Notes: generated by a model not told the origin, from the sequence alone. A stretch of DNA of 64,000 nucleotides from Kingdonia uniflora (GCA_014058105.1 JACGCM010001796.1:1-64000), one strand, 5' to 3'; shown: positions 43,963-55,248, counted from the stretch's first letter. Translations and numbers: made by a program.

Positions 43963-44500
43963 ATGCAATTCATACTCATATGTCTTGCCTTGCAACAACT
44001 TCTGGTAAATCATAATATGCCCTTTGTGATCATCATATCATACTCCGAAAGAACAATAGGTTGTATCTTCATAGCTACCAACATAGCAGAAATAGTTGGT
44101 AATGAGGGTTGAGATAACCTGTCAGCCATTTTGTTGTCCACTCCTATGTTGATTTGCTGCTTTGAAGACTTTGTCATCGGAGACAACACTTTAGCCGACG
44201 TACCCTCTTGAACCGGTCGTACCAATAAATTATTCGTAGTAACATGCTCTTTACAAGCATTAATACAGAACTTGTTTCCCTCCTTTACAAGATAATACTT
44301 GCGAGCTCTACGGAAATGAATCGCATCTCGGTCCCAAATATAAGGGCTACCCAAGATGACCTGATACACATATAAAGGAACCACCTCACATGTCACCTCG
44401 TCAATAAACCTTTTTATAATTGCAAACTTGAATGTACACAGCTTCGTGATCATCAACTTTGCGTCTTTCTAAATCTACCCCAAACCATACGGCTTAGGAT
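43963..44500 (-). pseudogene. Protease fused to RNase H tail, element E
   Basis: 148 codons open at 44010-44456: CTFKFAIIKRFIDEVTCEVV, ILGSPYIWDRDAIHFRRARK, ACKEHVTTNN, then after SSKQQINIG straight into VDNKMADRLSQPSLPTISA. About 1.2 kb of RT and RNase H is thus missing without breaking the frame. The protease active-site strand should lie above 44500 but is interrupted. Confidence 0.75.
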
Positions 44501-44719
44501 GAACTGTAGTATCTAAAAACCCAACTTCTTCACCAACATTTTAGAAATTAAGTTTTTCTGACTACTTGGATCAACAATAGCCTTTACTAAGCTCTGCTTT
44601 ACCTGAATATTGACATAGAAAAGCTATTCCCAACTCGCCACCTCGGTAGCCATAGTCTGCTGAAACATAAGAGTAAGCTTAGGATTCAGTTTATCTAAAT
44701 TTAAAAAGTCACCAGCCAC

Positions 44720-45760
44720 TGCGGCTAGTGCATATCTCTCTTAATTGTTCTTCTCCTCCTTTGGCCTAAACTCTAGGTGAAGTTTCCAACACTTATCTGA
44801 AATATGCCCACTCGCTTTACAATAACTACAATAATTCTCCTTGGACGAAGACCCATCTCCTTTAGACTCTCCCTTATACTCATTTTTCAAACTAGACTTG
44901 TACCCCGACTTGTTCTTATCGTCTTTTTTGTCACTCTTCAAGTACTTGTCTTTAATAGAAATTACCTTCACGGTAGCGTCTTCAATATTGGCCACAATAA
45001 AAATCTTCAACTCTCTTCTAATGGACTCTGACAAACCCCCCGTGTACTTCATGAACACCTCATACTCATCCACATTGATGTCCAAAACCAAAGCTTGGTT
45101 ATGAAATGTTGTAGTGTACTATTATACAGATTGATCAAACTTTTGGCACAAATTATGTCATTGGAACCATCGCTCTTTCTTATACCCAATAAGATAAAAT
45201 TACTTCTTCACTAATACCTTGAACTCCTTCCAACTCAAGCTTCCTACTTTATGACGTTTCTGATAGTACTTCCACCACGTGAGTGCATGACTTGTAAATT
45301 TCAATATAGAAAAGCATATTTTCAAAGCATTGGAATATTCGTAAACGAAAAAATAGGTCTCTAACCAATTATTCAATTTCTCGGCATCTATTAAAATGTC
45401 GAATACCGGAATTTTAATTTTAAAATTAATACGAAGATTACTCATGAAATTCATTGACTTACCAATAACCGATCGCTCCTCGACAAATTTGGCTTTACTA
45501 GAATCACTATCTACCTCCTCGGTATCCCTATATTTATCCTCCTCCATAACCCCTTTCTTTTTCGTGCGCTCTCGCCGTTTCATCGAAGTGGAAGCTTTCA
45601 TAAGATTCGCAAGACGTAATTACTCTACTAACTCCTCTAAATAGTTAGGTCAGAAACTTTTGTTTCTAACTTCGTAAGTCGATCTTCAGAATCGCCCATC
45701 TCTAAATTTGTCTTCTTCTTCAAACTAGGTTTTCGGTGAATCTTCAATGGACTCACTAAG
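44720..45760 (-). pseudogene. gag of element E
   Basis: 45601-45200 (133 codons) and 45091-44741 (116 codons) together give a charged N-terminus, MNFMSNLRINFKIKIPVFDI, DAEKLNNWLETYF, the capsid-like HALTWWKYYQKRHK, LDINVDEYEVFMKYTGGLS, and an intact CCHC knuckle CSYCKASGHISDKC. It is separated by one frameshift near 45140. This is the best gag in the window and closest to element D's. Confidence 0.8.
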
Positions 45761-45848
45761 TTCTCCTTCATTTGCTTGAGTCAATCACGTATAGAGACCA
45801 CAAACCACAATCCCCCCGAAAATCGTTACTTGAAAATCTGATACTACT

Positions 45849-46076
45849 TAATCCACAATCGAATTGAGATTAACCTAGATTGAAGAATAACATGAAGAAC
45901 AACCAAATTGAAGCTCGATCCAATTTTTTGTAAGAAAGACTTAGGGTTTGAGAGGAATTCAATTGAAATCAAGCAATTGAGCAATTAAAACTTTAAAAAT
46001 AAAATACTTCTGCCAATTGTTTGTTCTACATATTTATTTCTTCAAATTAGGTTAATCTCAATTCGATTGTGGATTA
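45849..46076 (-). repeat. Inverted two-U5 LTR at the 5' end of element E
   Basis: Left part 45849-45911 is the LTR U5 end in the element's own (minus) orientation, next to the primer site. The right part, about 45912-46076, is R-U5 in the opposite (+) orientation and ends TTGTGGATTA. The outer 29 bases (45849-45877 and 46048-46076) are a perfect inverted repeat, with imperfect pairing for about 30 bases more. No U3 is present. Confidence 0.85.
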
Positions 46077-46081
46077 TGGCA

Positions 46082-46272
46082 TAAGAACAATAAATCCACA
46101 AGTTGTAAGGAGGTTAGTAAGATGGTTAACCACTTTGTTAGCCTCCCTGTAGACATAATAAATATCGAAGAATTCAAGTTTCCTTATAGATTTAACAATA
46201 GATCTAATGTGCAAGATGTATATACCAATCCCAATTATGGTGTTCTATAGTTTGAAGATTAATGTATTGCAA
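46082..46272 (-). pseudogene. LINE RNase H-like fragment
   Basis: The minus strand encodes IRSIVKSIRKLEFFDIYYVY then REANKVVNHLTNLL, the common YREANxVADxLAN motif of the RNase H domain in plant LINEs. It is interrupted by element E at 46077. Confidence 0.6.
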
Positions 46273-47480
46273 TTGTTATTCGTTCTTCGTTTCCACCTCT
46301 TTACCTTCAACAGGTTCAATTTAAGGTAAGTACTCTTATCCTTCTCATATGCCATAATAGAAAAAAAAATCATAACTTAGAAATTATATCTTTAGTTTTA
46401 TTGAAATCCTACTCATGAATGTTATCTTATACAGTTACTGATGATTCATATTCTTGAATTCCTAATATAAATTTGTGACCTTAATGAGCCTAGGTTTACC
46501 TATTGATTATTGGTAGTAGGTTCTCGTAAATTAACTCTTAGTACAATTGGTTGGGGGTTATATCTTTGACCTGGTTTCATAGATGAGTCTTCTGGTAGTA
46601 CTCTGATTTCTTAGCCACACAATCTTTAGCTAACAATACTTCATCCTAGGCATTATCAGCTCTTATTAATTCATGGTATTCATCTTTGTACTCGAGCCTT
46701 ATTCAAATTAAGATAACTCAAGCATAAAATACTTAATTATTCTTTAAGGTGGGTTATAGATAATTGATCTCTAACCCCAAATCAAGGTGGCACTTTGGGA
46801 AAATAGGTTGTGTTTTGTGTGTAGAATAGTCTCCTTTAAGGGAGCTTAATATCTACTTTAGTTCCTTGAAATTTGTTATCCAGTAGTAGTTAGCTTAACT
46901 TTGTTAGTTTTTGAAGTTACTAATAAAGAGAACAAGAAGGCACTTGGAGTTTTATCATCTTTGAAATCAAATCTTGTATGGGTATAAATGGAGGATTTTA
47001 TTTGGACTTGACTTGAAGACCTTAATAGTTTCTTATCAAATTTCGAATCGATAATTGGGATGATTATATAGTTTGGAGTTGTGATTAATAGATTTAAGAG
47101 TTGTAGATACGTCTGGAATGCAGAATATTGGTCAGAAATATGATATGTTTAGTTATGCCTAGATTTTGAGTTTTGAGATTATACATGTGGAATATCATTA
47201 ATAAATCCTGGTAATTAAGGTGTGCAATTATGGTGATTGTTGGACATCTTAGTATGGTAGGTCTATTAAGTTTTATATTAGTTTCTTGAGGATCTTGATG
47301 GTGCACATAGTCTATATGGGTAGAGTTGTTTACGGGTTATTTCATCTGGTTGATTTAGTTGTTGGACACCGTTAGTTTTCTTACTATTTGTAAATAGTTA
47401 TACGAGAGTGGTCTTATAATCGTTGTTAGACATTATGTTAGTATAAGAATCAACATATCAACAATAGATTGAGGAAGGTT
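46273..47480. other. No recognised feature between LINE segments
   Basis: A/T-rich, stops in all frames. It occupies the place of the LINE region between RT thumb and RNase H but is not visibly similar. It may be decayed LINE or another insertion. Confidence 0.35.
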
Positions 47481-48012
47481 GTAAATAGAAGTTCAATAAA
47501 TGTGCAAATTTGATAAGCACCAATCTCCCAACATAATATAGAAATTTGATCTTCCGACTCTAAATTATTTGTTTAAATATCTCAACCAGAGGTAAGCAAT
47601 CAGCAGCAGACAATCTGGTAGTAATTACAGGTAACCCCAAGTATCTAATTGGTTATAAACTCCCAACACTATACCCAATAAATTCACTGACCTCCTCTAT
47701 CCCTTGTGTCGCAAGTCCAGCACATAACGCCTATCTTTTTCTCAGTTTTCATTTAAGGACATGTAAAAGCATCGAACTCGGTTAGAACGTCTTTGAGGCT
47801 CCTAGCTATAATGGGGTCTTCATAAAAACAATAAGGTCATCAGCAAAGCAAAGGTGAGATATGGCAGGGTTTTTACATCTAGGACGTAATTTAAAAAAGC
47901 CACTTCTCACTTTTATCCAGCTTTCTAGATAATGTTGGGGGTGAAATGCGCGAAATACATCACCCTCGCACAATTTGGATTTCTCCGTTATCCTCATGAC
48001 ATACAAATAATC
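47480..48012 (-). pseudogene. LINE reverse transcriptase, C-terminal part
   Basis: On the minus strand: MRITEKSKLCEGDVFRAFHP, KLRPRCKNPAISHLCFADDL (the FADD catalytic box), IVFMKT, then after frameshifts YLGVPVITTRLSAADCLPLV-like text and RSNFYIMLGDWCLS (47640-47490). This is typical L1-clade plant LINE RT. It is continuous with 48795-49215 once the LTR between them is removed. Confidence 0.75.
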
Positions 48013-48794
48013 TTCAAGAAACTAGAAATGAAATTAACATACACATAAAACACAATATTTACCGGAGGTTCACCATAAGGCTACTCCCCCCACTAAGCTA
48101 AAAATCCACTATGTATCCAAGTTCAATTACAAGCACTCAAGGGATTCCAACAAACATAGAAATCCTTAATCTCGCAATAATCCTCATATAGATTTACAAG
48201 AGATAAAAGAAACATAAGAGATCCATCAAGAACATCAAAGATTACCTCAACAAAAACCATGTTGCATACCTTCTTCTTGAAACCCTTTCAATCTTCTCTC
48301 TACCTTAATTTCTCTTCTTAGCAACCAAGAGGTACTTCCCCTCTCACCATCAAATCTCAAGAAAACAACACCCTCCACCTTCTTCCTTGTAAATACCAAC
48401 TCTTTACAAGGTCTACCACAGAGGCTACATCTCTTATAAATTTTAAGTTTCTTACACAAAGGCTTTTTAACTCACACACTGTGTTTGATACAATATGAGG
48501 TTTTGAACTTACACTCTATATTTATAGACCTTCCATTAGGTCATCTCCGAAATATGCATCACGAGATAATCCATCGCGTTGGATTAAATCTCCTTTAAAG
48601 TGAACTCAGAAATAAACAAACAGAGCCATTTTCGTTCGAACGGGTCATTAGGTCGTTCGAACGACCATTAGACAATCCTCTTAAATTTTGGCCCAAAAAT
48701 TATTTTCGTTCGAACGACCTCATAAGTCGTTCGAACGACTTCCCTACTCGTTCGAACGACTTTCCCAGTTTTGAGCCGTAATCCTAACAGATAA
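48013..48794 (-). mobile_element. Solo LTR inserted in the LINE RT
   Basis: It separates VMEILSV from MRITEK of the LINE. On the minus strand it starts near TGTTAGGATTACGG (48793). It carries five GTTCGAACGA units within 48625-48765, then a TATA-type stretch (TATAAATATAGAGTGTAAG, 48527) and a run of short exon-like text. Its sequence outside the palindromes is unlike the LTRs of elements A-E. Boundaries to about 10 bases; TSD not resolved. Confidence 0.6.
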
Positions 48795-49215
48795 TATCTC
48801 CATAACAAGAAAAAATATATAAGGAGAAATGGGGTCTCCTTGCCTTATCCCTCTCTTACTTTTGAAGTAACCATAAAGAGATCCATTAACAGTAATGGAA
48901 AATTTAACAGTTGATATACAATGTAAAACCCATCTTATGAACTTAGCTGAAAATTTGAATATTTTCAGGATCTCTTCAATAGCTTCCCATCTAACCATGT
49001 CATAAGCTTTCCTTATGTCAATTTTAGTTGTACATCTCTTAGTGCCCTTAACTCTATGGTAATTCCTAACATTCTCATAGGTTAACATAATATTATCTGA
49101 AATGTTCCTTCCAAAAATAAAAACAGACTGGTTAGGGCTAATTAGTTTAAACATAACATTTTTCATTATATATAGTTTCAGTAGTTGATAGAAAGGCTTG
49201 GTAAGACTATTTTTC
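48795..49215 (-). pseudogene. LINE reverse transcriptase, N-terminal part
   Basis: The minus strand 49215-48795 is open: KPFYQLLKLYIMKN, SPNQSVFIFGRNISDNIMLT, KIDIRKAYDMVRWEAIEEIL (first catalytic Asp in the D-x-x-KAYD box), KRGIRQGDPISPYIFFLVMEIL. It is 5'-truncated: no endonuclease is seen upstream. A MITE arm (49238-49280) lies immediately beyond. Confidence 0.85.
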
Positions 49216-49237
49216 AACACGACAAATTTATATTCCG

Positions 49238-49280
49238 ACCGAAGATGGCGAGGGTCGGAAAGACCCTCATTTAGGGATGG
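49238..49280. repeat. Single arm of the MITE found complete at 52509
   Basis: GATGGCGAGGGTCGGAAAGACCCTCATTTAGGG matches the right terminal repeat at 52716-52747. The partner arm is missing, apparently lost at the LINE junction. Confidence 0.6.
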
Positions 49281-49374
49281 TTAGCAAAATAGACCCAAAA
49301 CATCTTCTTCCCCCAATTCAACTACATCTATAGGGAGCAATCTCAGAATAATCCTTCTAGTCCACCGCGTAAAA

Positions 49375-49571
49375 CACGTGCACATTTCTCTCTCTCTCTC
49401 TCTCTTTCTCTTGCCCTCTGCTCTTGTCATCGCAACTCATCTCTCTCAAAAAAAATTAGGGTTTTTCAGTCTCTCTCTCTCTTAAAAAAATAAAAATTAG
49501 GGTTTTAAGTCTCCTCTAATCAAACTCACTCAAATCTATCGATTTCTTCTCTCTCTCTCTCTCTCTATATC
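49375..49571 (+). promoter_or_regulatory. Promoter/5'UTR of CCCH/KH gene 1
   Basis: G-box CACGTG at 49375-49380, then a CT microsatellite (about 49387-49410), two telo-boxes TTAGGGTTT (49456-49464 and 49497-49505) and a second CT run just before the ATG. The same order and spacing recur before gene 2. Telo-boxes in 5' leaders are known from plant growth and translation genes. Confidence 0.6.
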
Positions 49572-49657
49572 ATGGATTTCGGAGGAGCTCGCAAGAGAGG
49601 GAGACAAGAGGGAGCCTTGAATGGAAACGGAGGGTTTAAGAAGAACAGAGCAGGTTC

Positions 49658-49714
<57 letters not shown>

Positions 49715-52700
49715 CTGTTTTTCTTACTTTAAGTTATGATTTAGATCTATTTGAGTTCTGGGGTTTGTTTGTTTCTAGGGTTTCTTAGATACCCTTTTTG
49801 TGATTTGGATAATTTCTAGTGTAATCTTTAGTGATTGAGAACTCAATTAGTTGTTCTTGATTAGTTAAGTACTGACTATTTTTTCCCCCAAGATCTGTTA
49901 TTTTTTGCGTAATTTAGAGAGTAAAATTTGTAGAAAGAAAGTATTTTTGTAATAAACTAGTTGATCAAGAAGCGAAAACTAAAACAGAGGTCAACATAAT
50001 ATTTTTTGGACTTGATGTGAATTGTAGTAATGATGATTCTTTCGTTTATTTATTTGTTTACACCTAATGGGTTAGGCCAAGTTCATTGGAGTAGGTACAA
50101 ATGTTTGAGGGTATTGCAAATGAGGTAAGGATGAAATTTTTAAAAAGAAAAAGAAGTTATGAAATATTAAAATCAATGTGTTTTAGGTCCTATATTTCGT
50201 TTCTTATGATATTATTTAACTATTATGACTTCTTTGGATAGTACTGTATATGGTAAAATTGCAAGTTATGTTAGTGTTTAGAGTATCCACAGCAGGATAG
50301 CTATTTTATCGTGCCACGTTATGACCTTCTCTGAATTGTAGCTAGACTCGAGGTTAGTTCTTTTTTCAGTATAGCAATATTCCCTTGACAGCGAAGTACC
50401 ATGCATTTGAAAAGAGTACAAGTCTGTGAAGGCAGTTATTATAATATCAATAATGAAACTTTAATTGCTCCACGTAAGACAGATACAAATAAATGATAAA
50501 AGGGGGTCTGACGTAAGAGAGAGAATAGGTAGCGAACTAGGTAACAACGACTTAGGTACGGGATGTCTGAAACGGCAGAAAATAGTAAGTACCTTGTAAA
50601 TAGTGTTGGACACGTGTGTCTGAGAGTTGGGGCGTCGGACACGTTTTTTTTAGAGGGTAAAAATTGTAAAAAGTGCGACAAAAGTTTTTTTTTGTTTGTA
50701 ATGTACTAATTGATTGAGAAGTAAAAACTGAAACGATGGCGACATTATTTTTGACCTAATGTGATAAACGAGTATTTGTGAATTATAGTAATGATGATTC
50801 TTTTGTTTATTTTTTTGTTATGCGTTATGTGTTAGGCCAAGCTCATTGAAATAAATACAAATTTTTAAGGTAATACAGGGGAGGGTGAAAAGTTATAATG
50901 AAAAAGAAATAATGAAATATTAAAATCAATGCCTTCTTTGACTAGTATATGGTAAAATTGCAAGTTATGTTAGTGTTTAGAGTATCCACAGCAGGATAGC
51001 TATTTCCCGTACCACGTAATGACCTCTGAATTGTAGCTAGAATCGAGGTAGTTCTTTTTTCAATATAGCAATATTCCCTCGACAGCGAAGTACCATGCAT
51101 TTGAAAAGAGTACAAGTCTGTGAAGGCAGTTATTATAAGATCAATAATGAAACTTTAATTGCTCCACGTAAGACAGAAATAAAAATAAATGATAATAGGG
51201 GGTCTGACGTAAGAGAGATGATAGGTAGCGAGCTAGGTAACAACGACACGAGTACGGAGTGCTGGAAGCGGCAAAAAATAGAAAAGTACCTTGTAAATAG
51301 TGTTGGACACGTGTCTCCGAGTGTCGAGCATGTTTTTTTTCTCCTAAAGTGAAGTGTTGGTGTTTCCTAGGTAGCGAGTTTTTGCATTAAACGGATCAAC
51401 TTTGTATCTTGGCAAGGCTGAAAAGGCAGGATTTAAGTTTTTTGGCTCGCTGCATGTATTGAAGTGAGCCTGTTGTGGACGCTCTTACCTATAAAGTATT
51501 TCAACATAGGAAACTATATAAAGGAAGTGTTTACGCTAAATAATTATTGCAAACTTATTTGAAATTGTTTCCCATAATGGTTGCAAAGGACGATGTAGAT
51601 TGTTATCCCTGCCCTTTAGTTGGTTAACAAATATAGACAGATTTGGATTCGCCAACCCTCAAGTAGGGCTGTCAATCGGACCCGAACACAGCAACACGAC
51701 CCAAACCCGTTTACCTGCTTTAAACGGGTTTGGGTCATAAATGGGTTGACCTGCTAGACATGAGAACTTAGCGGGTCGGGTTAGTGTTATAAAGATTGAC
51801 CCACGGGTTGACCCGCTAACCCATTAGTGGTTGGAGTTAATTTGGGTTAAGGGGCTTTAAAGTCTTTCTTTATATTATGTGTATATCATATAAATCTAAA
51901 CCTCTGCTTTTTTTCTACCATTTCTTGGGCTTCGGGGGGTGTGATTGCTAATTGGATTCCATTTTGTGTTTTCTCTTTCTCTCGATTTGAAGATATGTTG
52001 TCTTCATATCTCTTAATTTTGTTACTTTTTTCAACATAGAGAGAATGTTCTTGAAGCAGTACTTTAAAGAGATTTTCACATTTACAAAAGTTGAAAATGC
52101 AATGTAGAGCATGTTAGGGGTGGATTATAACCAAACCACCATAACCATTAACCATCATAACTCTAGTTTTGTTTTACAACTTACAAGCTACAACGATGGG
52201 CAGTCTTAAACCCTAGTAGGAAGGGTTATGGGCACATGGAGAAGGAAGAAAGGACATGAAATTTTTTGATCAATCTTTCTATCAAATAATTTCGCGGGTC
52301 AAATGGGTCGGGTCGAGTCAACCCGATAATTTGTGGGTTGGGTTTAATGACCTGTTTAGTAAACAGTTTGGGTTGGCTGTTTGTTGACACGAACCGACAT
52401 GACCCATTGACATCCCTACCCTCAAGCATACTGTTGTGCTGACCCACTTTATCATTTTCTGGAACTATTATGGGAAGAATTTACTAGGGTTGATGAATCT
52501 GAAATTCTCAACTTTCCTAAAAGGAGGGTCTTTCGAACCCTCCTCGTCATTGGCTGAAAAAAAAAATTTGAAGCTCATGGAGAAAAGTAAACCATTCAAA
52601 CCGTATTAATTCATTTCAAATATACTTTCAATAAGAGCGTTGGCAAATTTGGATAATGGGTTGTTTTTTCCCTGATGTTTATGAATGTTGGTTGTTCAAC

Positions 52701-55248
52701 CAATGATGGCGAAGGTTGACAAGACCCTCATTTTAGGATAGTTGTTTATGCGTAAAACGTTAGGCAAGTCCATTTACTTGGCTACAGATGTCTCGGGTAA
52801 ATGACAATTATTATTAGGGCTGGGATAAAAATTGAAATTAAAAAGAAATTAATGAAATTAAAACTGATACCTTTTAGGTCAAGTTTAGTTTATGATGCTA
52901 GAATTTAGCTATTATGGCTTCTCAAAATTATATTATCATATGATTCAATTATCATCCAAAAGGATAAAATATGTACGTAGCAAGTATAATGATAAGTGTT
53001 AATAATTATTTGGTATTATATCATGTGGCAGATGATTGTAAAGATGTGTTTACGCTTAATAATTATTAGATATTCCAATATTGCAAACTTTTATGAATGG
53101 TGTTTACCCTAAATAATTAAGAAGTTAATATTCTTGAAGCACTCATTTTAAGAAATTGGTTGAATTTAACTGAAAAGATGTAATTAATGTTTTGCAACAG
53201 AAATGGAGTCATTTTCAACTGGTTTAGGAACCAAATCGAAGCCATGCACCAAGTTTTTCAGGTTCTAATCTTAACTTATCTAATGAAAATTTATCAAGTG
53301 TAAGTTTTATCTTCAGCAAAAAAATTATGAACTCTAACAAGAACTGTTTTATGAATTTCTTATTGGAGAACATATTATCAGGCCAACGAATTGAGACGCT
53401 AGGTTGTGATATATATTCACAGTTCTTGTTGCACTAATGAAGTTAAAAAGTAATGTTGAACAGAGATAAAAGTCAATTTAGAAGAGTGCAGTTGGCACTA
53501 ATAACTGTGTTGTCTGTATTGTTCAATAGCACATATATTGTATATAGATATCGTTGGGAAGGAAAAGAGTAAAGTTTCCGATATCAGATAGCCGCTACAT
53601 CTGAGCATAGGATATTGGGGGTATCAGTGTTCTGTGTACTGTGTACTGTGTACTGTGTATACTGTATACATACATAATCTATCAAGGTCCCGGTATATAG
53701 AAAACATTGACCTTCAATCATGAACAGCAAAATAATCAAAGCTAATCTGGACAGTGGAAAGAGAAACTGGCCTTGCTCATTCCAGTATGAAAGTTCCTTG
53801 TTAAGTCACCAACATTAAAATCAAGCCATATCAGGATGGTCAACCAACTACACAAGTCCCCTGTATCTGCTCCTTGTAATTCAAAAGAAATCCATTTTCG
53901 GATCTCTTCTCCCACCTCTCAAATTTCTTCTTTTATCACAAAAATTTATTTGACCTCTCACATCACAGTCTCTCATGTATATTGGTATTGATTTGATATG
54001 TTAAAGCTTGAGCAGTATTTTATAGATTAGAGAGTAGTATGAAATCTTTCAGAAAGGGAGACCTACAAACTTACACTAATGTTGTGAAAATCAACTGGGC
54101 AACAAATGGAGATAAGTAGTAAAAGACAAATAATCGTTCTCATGAAGCGGCTAAAATGGTTCTCATTCTGCCTGTCTGGTACACATTTTCCAGCTTCCTA
54201 GACTGCTTTTCTCTTTTGCTCGGACAGATCCTTTTGCTTGAAAAGTTATTTTTGCTCTCTTTCTGCTCTCTTTGTTTTTGGCCGAAAAGAGCTGGGCCGT
54301 TTGGATAAAAAAAATTGACCCGTTGCATTCAGTTTGTTCTTACATTTAATCTTGCCACATTTTTTTTTCCACAAGTCAAGTTTTGAATTTCTTCCAGTTG
54401 GGAATATTTTCTTTTCTTACTATAGGGTTCATGATTTTTTATGCAGCACTGCTGGGTGCCCATTTGGGGAGGGCTGTCACTTCCTGCACTACGTTCCTGG
54501 AGGTATAAAGGTACTATCAGAAATGACCAGTATGGGAGGAGGTAACCCGTCTTTCCCTCCTTCGAGAAAGCCAATGATGGGCCACCCACATTCTATACCA
54601 GACGGTGCATCCCCACAAGTTAAAACTAAAATGTGCAAGAAGTTCAATACCGCAGAAGGGTGCAAATTTGGGGAAAAGTGCCATTTTGCCCATAGCGAGA
54701 GAGAGCTTGGGAGGCCATCCGCAGGCTCATTTCGTGAAGACCCTCGTAGTATGGGCGGACATCCATCTAGGATGGGTGGTCGGTTTGAGGCTTCACCTCA
54801 TTCGGCACCTGGGCCGCTTGGTGGTGCTGCTGCTAGTTTTGGTGCTTCAGCTACTGCTAAGATCAGCGTAGATGCATCTCTTGCTGGAACAATCATAGGC
54901 AAAAGTGGTGTGAACTCGAAACAGATATGTCGAGTCACAGGTGTCAAGCTCTCTATCCGCGATCATGAATCGGATACAAACCTCAGGAACATTGAACTTG
55001 AAGGGACATTTGAGCAGATCAAGCAAGCAAGTGCAATGGTGCGTGAACTGATTGTGAATATTAGTTCATCAGGTGCTGGTTTTGGTTCAGGTCCAATGAA
55101 GAACAACCACCACCATCCCGGAGGTGCTCCTGCTGCTGGCAACATCAAAACAAAGCTGTGTGAGAACTTCGCGAAGGGGACGTGTACTTTTGGAGAAAGA
55201 TGTCATTTTGCACATGGTTCAGACGAGTTGCGCAAGTCGGGAGTATGA
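49572..55248 (+). CDS. CCCH zinc finger / KH RNA-binding protein, copy 1
   Basis: Exons 49572-49653, 53201-53261 and 54447-55248 join in frame (GAA and AGC split codons) to 314 residues. The N-terminus MDFGGARKRGR is a basic, nuclear-signal-like start. CCCH finger 1 is at 43-62 (C-X8-C-X5-C-X3-H), finger 2 at 111-130 (same spacing), a KH domain at about 185-251 with GxxG as GKSG (199-202), and finger 3 at 286-304 (C-X7-C-X5-C-X3-H). It is homologous along its length to Arabidopsis C3H36/C3H52 (At3g12130, At5g06770), KH/CCCH proteins expected to bind RNA. Intron 1 (3.5 kb) is swollen by repeats. Splice sites are GT-AG. No disabling change seen. Confidence 0.9.
49938..51345 (+). repeat. Imperfect ~700-bp tandem duplication in intron 1
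   Basis: Matches include GTAATGATGATTCTTT (50026 and 50788), GTATCCACAGCAGGATAGCT (50284 and 50983) and GGGGTCTGACGTAAGAGAGA (50504 and 51189). Identity is roughly 85-95%. The first copy lacks the right end of the MITE contained in the second. Confidence 0.8.
50981..51484 (+). mobile_element. MITE with GAGTATCCACAGCAGG ends and TTA flanks
   Basis: The left end GAGTATCCACAGCAGG pairs with the right end, reversed GAGCGTCCACAACAGG. TTA precedes the left end and follows the right end, the 3-bp target of PIF/Harbinger (Tourist) elements. About 504 bp, no transposase. The 85-codon frame at 51095-51352 has no recognisable domain. Confidence 0.6.
51664..52418 (+). mobile_element. hAT-type non-autonomous element with 8-bp TSD
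   Basis: 755 bp, flanked by CCCTCAAG (51656-51663 and 52419-52426). Ends TAGGGCTGTCAATCGGACC and, reversed, TAGGGATGTCAATGGGTCA. The subterminal parts are filled with GGGTTGACCC, CGGGTCG and GGGTTTGGGT words. An 8-bp TSD and TAGGGxTGTCAA termini fit hAT. No transposase is left. Confidence 0.9.
52509..52754 (+). mobile_element. MITE with ~43-bp inverted repeats
   Basis: Left arm CAACTTTCCTAAAAGGAGGG and right arm, reversed, CAACTATCCTAAAATGAGGG; pairing continues through CCTCGTCATTGGCTGAA / CTTCGCCATCATTGGTTGAA. A third, single arm is at 49238. TSD not clear. Confidence 0.7.

Larger units (their letters stand above)
40427..46076 (-). mobile_element. Gypsy element E, minus strand, with aberrant 5' LTR
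   Basis: It is flanked by the perfect duplication TGGCA (40422-40426 and 46077-46081). From right to left: odd 5' LTR, primer site (45838-45846), gag (45700-44740), protease (44456-44220), a deletion of RT and most of RNase H (joining directly to VDNKMADRLSQP), integrase zinc part, a deleted core, integrase C-terminus, polypurine tract (40875-40892) and 3' LTR. It carries element F (41148-42952) and a TAT LTR stub (43388-43962). Confidence 0.8.
49654..53200 (+). other. Intron 1 of gene 1, repeat-rich
   Basis: It starts with a long CT microsatellite (about 49663-49712). Then come a ~700-bp tandem duplication (49938-50660 and 50690-51345), a MITE with TTA flanks (50981-51484), a hAT-like element (51664-52418) and another MITE (52509-52754). 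The last 90 bases are similar to the end of intron 1 in gene 2 (TTAATGTT.TGCAACAG). Confidence 0.8.

Noticed and set aside
49663..49712. CT microsatellite as an independent element
   Set aside because: Ordinary dinucleotide repeat at the start of intron 1; noted with the intron instead.
54334..54446. Upstream extension of exon 3 of gene 1 to an earlier ATG
   Set aside because: The joined three-exon model reproduces the first CCCH finger across exons 2 and 3 and is matched exactly in gene 2; the upstream text is T-rich intron ending in TTTTTTATGCAG.
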